From Euptelea pleiosperma (lineage: Eukaryota > Streptophyta > Magnoliopsida > Ranunculales > Eupteleaceae), in assembly GCA_035048495.1 (NCBI GenBank), contig CM068546.1:34366674-34430673 (forward strand): 64,000 nt of DNA. Reading direction: 5' to 3'. Positions 61,101-64,000 of the stretch are shown piece after piece. The notes beneath the pieces were generated by a model that ran no database searches, was not told where the DNA came from, and worked only from the letters and a program-made list of their open reading frames with translations. The position numbers and the translations under genes are program-made. Positions within the stretch are counted from its first letter, which is position 1. Each line of letters starts with the position of its first letter.

Positions 61101-61441
61101 CCATTTCATAAAATCTTTTGCATAAATTTGTTTGATTGAATGAAACCAGGAGTTTCAAGGATTAAGGTCAACTCTTCAACAGCAACAAGAGGATGTTGCA
61201 GCTAGTCTAAGGAGCTTGGGGGTAGTCTATCTCGACACAATCTTTTCTTTTTCCATGAGATCAACTTTTTTTTTAACACAATTTTGTGATTTTTGTGTAT
61301 ATATAACCCATATTTTTAAAACTTTTGTAGCTGCAGGATGTGTCAGATGATGCTAAGGAATCTCAAAATCCTGAGGAAGGGAAGGTTGAGGAAGTTCAAG
61401 CTCCAGCATCAGAGGAGAATGGTAAGGAAATACAACAATAG
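58185..61441 (+). CDS. Small coiled-coil protein with exon-encoded 18-residue repeats
   Basis: Unrecognised small plant protein, 144 aa. Exons: 58185-58235, 58467-58505, 58596-58649, 58776-58829, 61014-61067, 61150-61221, 61331-61441, every one in phase 0 with GT/AG ends. The last exon could instead start at 61337, dropping two residues. Residues 1-30 are a flexible acidic/proline N-terminus (MADSDSPPSP). Residues 31-108 are one long amphipathic helix, and 109-144 an acidic tail. Exons 3, 4 and 5 are each exactly 54 nt and encode ELSESRSELVTRIQGLKQ, DLQGWRSKLDTQVKVYRD and ELSELKTSLNVEVEQLRL. Exon 6 continues the pattern for 24 residues. Intron 4 is 2.2 kb and carries a MITE and a LINE piece. 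Function unknown; an oligomerising scaffold is a guess. Confidence 0.85.
58390..58425. repeat. (CT)n microsatellite in intron 1 of the coiled-coil gene
   Basis: A CTCTCT run of about 30 bases between exons 1 and 2. Confidence 0.8.
59061..59446. mobile_element. MULE-type MITE, family M, in intron 4 of the coiled-coil gene
   Basis: Ends GGGTTGGGCTCCGTTGACAG and CTGTCAAGGGAGCCCGACCC with the usual core. The flanking 9-mers TTTATTGTT and AAAATATTT do not match, so the flanks have mutated or the copy has recombined. Confidence 0.75.
59815..60242 (+). mobile_element. 5'-truncated L1 LINE 3' end
   Basis: The plus strand reads VGIGDRVCFWEDSS at about 59871-59915, the linker before the zf-RVT-like end of plant L1 ORF2. 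Broken frames follow, then TTTTGGCTTTCAATAAATCTACACTTAT and an A-run at 60231-60241. It lies in intron 4 of the coiled-coil gene, same strand. Confidence 0.65.
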
Positions 61442-61741
61442 ACCGGCCGGTTTCTCGTGGAGCATTTTTCCATCTTGTGAGAGGGTCTGTATGTCAATTC
61501 ATATCGTTCCTAGCCCTGGGTAATATGAGGAGGAAAGATTTGTGGGCATTTTGCGTTTCAATCAAAATAATTGAAACAGTTGGTAAGTTAAAGCCTTTGA
61601 CATGCTTGTCTAGCATGGGACAGAACTCATATATTAATCGCAGTTGAAAAAGTATATTTTTACTTGGTCTTTTGTGCACCCAAATTATGCCTCTGCTTCA
61701 TTCATGTCGTTCCAAGGTGGCCAACACCATCGATCTGCACC

Positions 61742-63048
61742 ATGGTTTAAAAAATGTCCGTTATAACAAAAAATAGCGGCTGTTATAACGGATTCGTACC
61801 TCCCACGTTATGTTATGTACCGTTTTAACGCTTAGAAAATAACGGCTGTTATTTTCGTTATAATGGCTGTTATTTTTCCATTATAACGAAAATAACAACC
61901 GTTTTTCTATTATTTTCTGAGAAAATATGTGAAAAAAAACCCGTTATTTTTTTTATGGAAAATTTCTAAAAAGAAAAAAAAAATTTAATCTATTTACAAA
62001 AACAAAACTATCTTTTGTAAATTCCTAAAAAAAGTAATTAAACGCATTTTAAATGTGCATTTCTAAAAGTCGAATCTTTCTCTGAGAGACGCTCTTTAAA
62101 AGACGTTTCTCCCTGACAGATGCACTTTTAAAGAGCATCTGTCACTCCTTGACATATGGTAAAACATCCATACCATCAGTGTTGAATAAAACTTTGATGA
62201 CAGGCCTGTCATTAAGGCCGATGACAGGGCACAATAAGAGCCACATGGAACACTCTTAGAGAACTCTGACCGTATGGATGTTTGGCCAATCATTAGGTGG
62301 ACCTATAAACCAAGAATCAGTCCAATTAGTGATTTCTACGCGTTGGATTGGAATTATTTTCATGGGTTGATTTTAACCGTGCGAAATTTGAGCAATATCG
62401 ACCAAAGATCCAAAGGTTTGAAATCACAAATCAAACTGATTTTTTGTTTGTGGGTCCATATAGGGATTGAAAAAACATCCATACGGTCAGAGTATTCTAA
62501 GAGTGCCATGTGGCTCTTATTGCATCCAAGTGGTAGACCCATTTTGGCGTACCCACATAGATGAATCAATGGCTGATTTTTTGTGAGGATGATCTCTATG
62601 GTGAGGAGATCATCTTCATGAAAAATCAAATCATTCTGATATTCATAGACTGGTTTAGAAGTTGAAGAATTATGTACAGTCGATTTTTACCGTGCAACTT
62701 GAAAACCACATTTAACGCTATTTTAAAAAGCGTTTGTCTGTTACAAACGCTCTTTAAAAAGAGCGTCTGTCAGACTGTCTGTCCAGACGTTTTTTTAAAG
62801 AGCGTTTAGTTACTTTTTTTTTGGAATTTTCAAAAGTTATTTTTGTTTTTGTATATACATTAAATTTAGTTTTTGTTTTTTTTATTGAAAATTTGAAATT
62901 TGATTTTTTTTACGTATTTTTCTATTTATCTTCCTGTTATTTTCCAATTTTGCCCGAGTGTTGCAATTCGTTATAATGGCCGTTATAACGGAAAAACAGT
63001 AATGCTCCTAGTCCGTTATACTGTTATAACGGCCCCTTTTAAGCCTTG
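61742..63048 (+). mobile_element. Large family B MULE-type element with nested MITEs
   Basis: Starts ATGGTTTAAAAAATGTCCG and ends GGCCCCTTTTAAGCCTTG. An exact 9-bp duplication ATCTGCACC lies at 61733-61741 and 63049-63057. About 450 bases are ordinary family B sequence. The centre is enlarged by a family A' copy (about 62184-62527), part of a family C copy (about 62530-62720) and repeated AAAGAGCGTCTGTC-like words. Confidence 0.75.
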
Positions 63049-63329
63049 ATCTGCACCACCTAATCAGTGGACCTCTTCATGACAAGGATTAAAAACAATT
63101 GTACCATAAACCATTTCTTTTTCTAGTCACCCAAGTTTTAACTCCAAATGGGAAGGATAAGAGCCTCCAATTAGTCTGATTCATTGCCAGTATAGCAGTA
63201 GGGTCCATTGATGATGATGGGTCCATAGATCTCTGATTGGAATGCTCCATTGTGGGTTGCACACGTGAGCAGAGTGATGTGATGATTTGTCCATGCCAAT
63301 CTCGTCTCTTCTAATATAAAAAAGGTGGC

Positions 63330-63691
63330 AATGCAACAAGCTGTAGCTTACACGGAAAAGCGTAAGGTAGCACCATTTTTCTTACTCACTGCTTCCATCT
63401 GGGCCCACTGACGACATGGATGTTTAGCCCATCCCTGATGGATATACCCCAAAAATCACCACGATGGGTAATCTTTAGCCATTAGATTTTTGTACATTTT
63501 AAAAGGCGTGATTCTAGCCATTGAATTCAACCATTTTTTTGAGTACTAAAACCAACGGCAAAAATTAACAAACAAGTTGATTTTTGGTATGAACGTCTAG
63601 CAATGGGTGGGCTAAACATCCATGCGGTAAGTGGGCTCAGATGGCCGGCGGTGAGTAAGAAAAATGGTGCTAAGCTACAGCTTGTTGCATT
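63330..63691. mobile_element. MITE near the right edge
   Basis: Inverted ends AATGCAACAAGCTGTAGCTTA and TAAGCTACAGCTTGTTGCATT. Further in, GCACCATTTTTCTTACTCAC pairs with GTGAGTAAGAAAAATGGTGC. The core has AACATCCATGCGGT as in family A'. No clear target duplication. Confidence 0.75.
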
Positions 63692-64000
63692 AAGACCTTA
63701 AAATTTTCAAATAGGGGCAAATCTTTGTCAGATGTGGCACACTGTCTTAGACCAGAGAGTGGGAATTCTTTTTTTTTTTATTTTTCCAAGTAGAGTGGAC
63801 TAAAAGGTTAGGGATCTCAGTTTGCTGGCTTAGCCTTGTTGTGCAATGTTGAATTGGGCTTGATTTGGTGTTAGCAATCAATTTTAGGCATTAACTTACT
63901 ATTTCGCCTAAAATTAATTATGGGCCATTCTCGGAACCTAGACCTCAATTAAACAAAGTTAAGATATGGTTTTATATACATCCATTATAACACGTGCACG
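63692..64000. other. Right edge, no gene seen
   Basis: AT-rich sequence with no supported gene or complete repeat. Confidence 0.5.

Noticed and set aside
1..64000. CRISPR arrays, bacterial operons, phage genes
   Set aside because: None seen; repeats are dispersed inverted-repeat elements in a plant nuclear sequence with spliced genes.

Overview
The window is nuclear DNA of a flowering plant. It has spliced genes with GT/AG introns, plant-specific protein families (a RecQ helicase of the SIM type, an FPF1-like flowering factor, a VAMP72 R-SNARE), AT-rich spacers, and many LTR, LINE, SINE and MITE insertions. I cannot name the species. The very dense MITE load is a feature of this genome, but no single marker fixes the order.

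Six protein-coding genes can be rebuilt exon by exon with consistent splice phase. RECQSIM (minus, 1073-15310, 15 coding exons, about 886 aa) fills the left quarter. An LTR element carrying pieces of host genes sits antisense in its last intron. Next comes about 7 kb of repeats, then an intact FPF1-like gene (plus, 22882-23199). About 9 kb of nested MITEs follows. VAMP72 (minus, 32542-41801, 5 exons, 221 aa) has a 7-kb intron holding a degenerate L1 LINE. The ER chaperone BiP (minus, 43731-46790, 7 exons, 662 aa, HDEL end) has a candidate ER-stress element upstream. SmF of the spliceosome (minus, 49419-53226, 5 exons, 89 aa) has a first coding exon of only two codons. A small coiled-coil protein (plus, 58185-61441, 7 exons, 144 aa) is built from 18-residue modules, one per exon.

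The genes have no evident shared pathway. They are unrelated housekeeping or developmental genes: DNA repair, flowering, exocytosis, ER folding, splicing, and one unknown. What links the spacers and introns is a burst of small inverted-repeat elements. Many are flanked by 9-bp duplications, the mark of Mutator-like (MULE) transposition. They are often nested in each other: three levels deep at 27252-28328, and side by side sharing one target at 42575-43352.

The most unusual item is the LTR element at 2418-5286. Its 301-codon reading frame contains an IQ-type motif and about 57 residues of the plastid acetyl-CoA carboxylase carboxyltransferase alpha subunit in place of gag-pol, which points to capture of host transcripts. 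All coordinates and family calls come from reading the sequence by eye; no database search was run.
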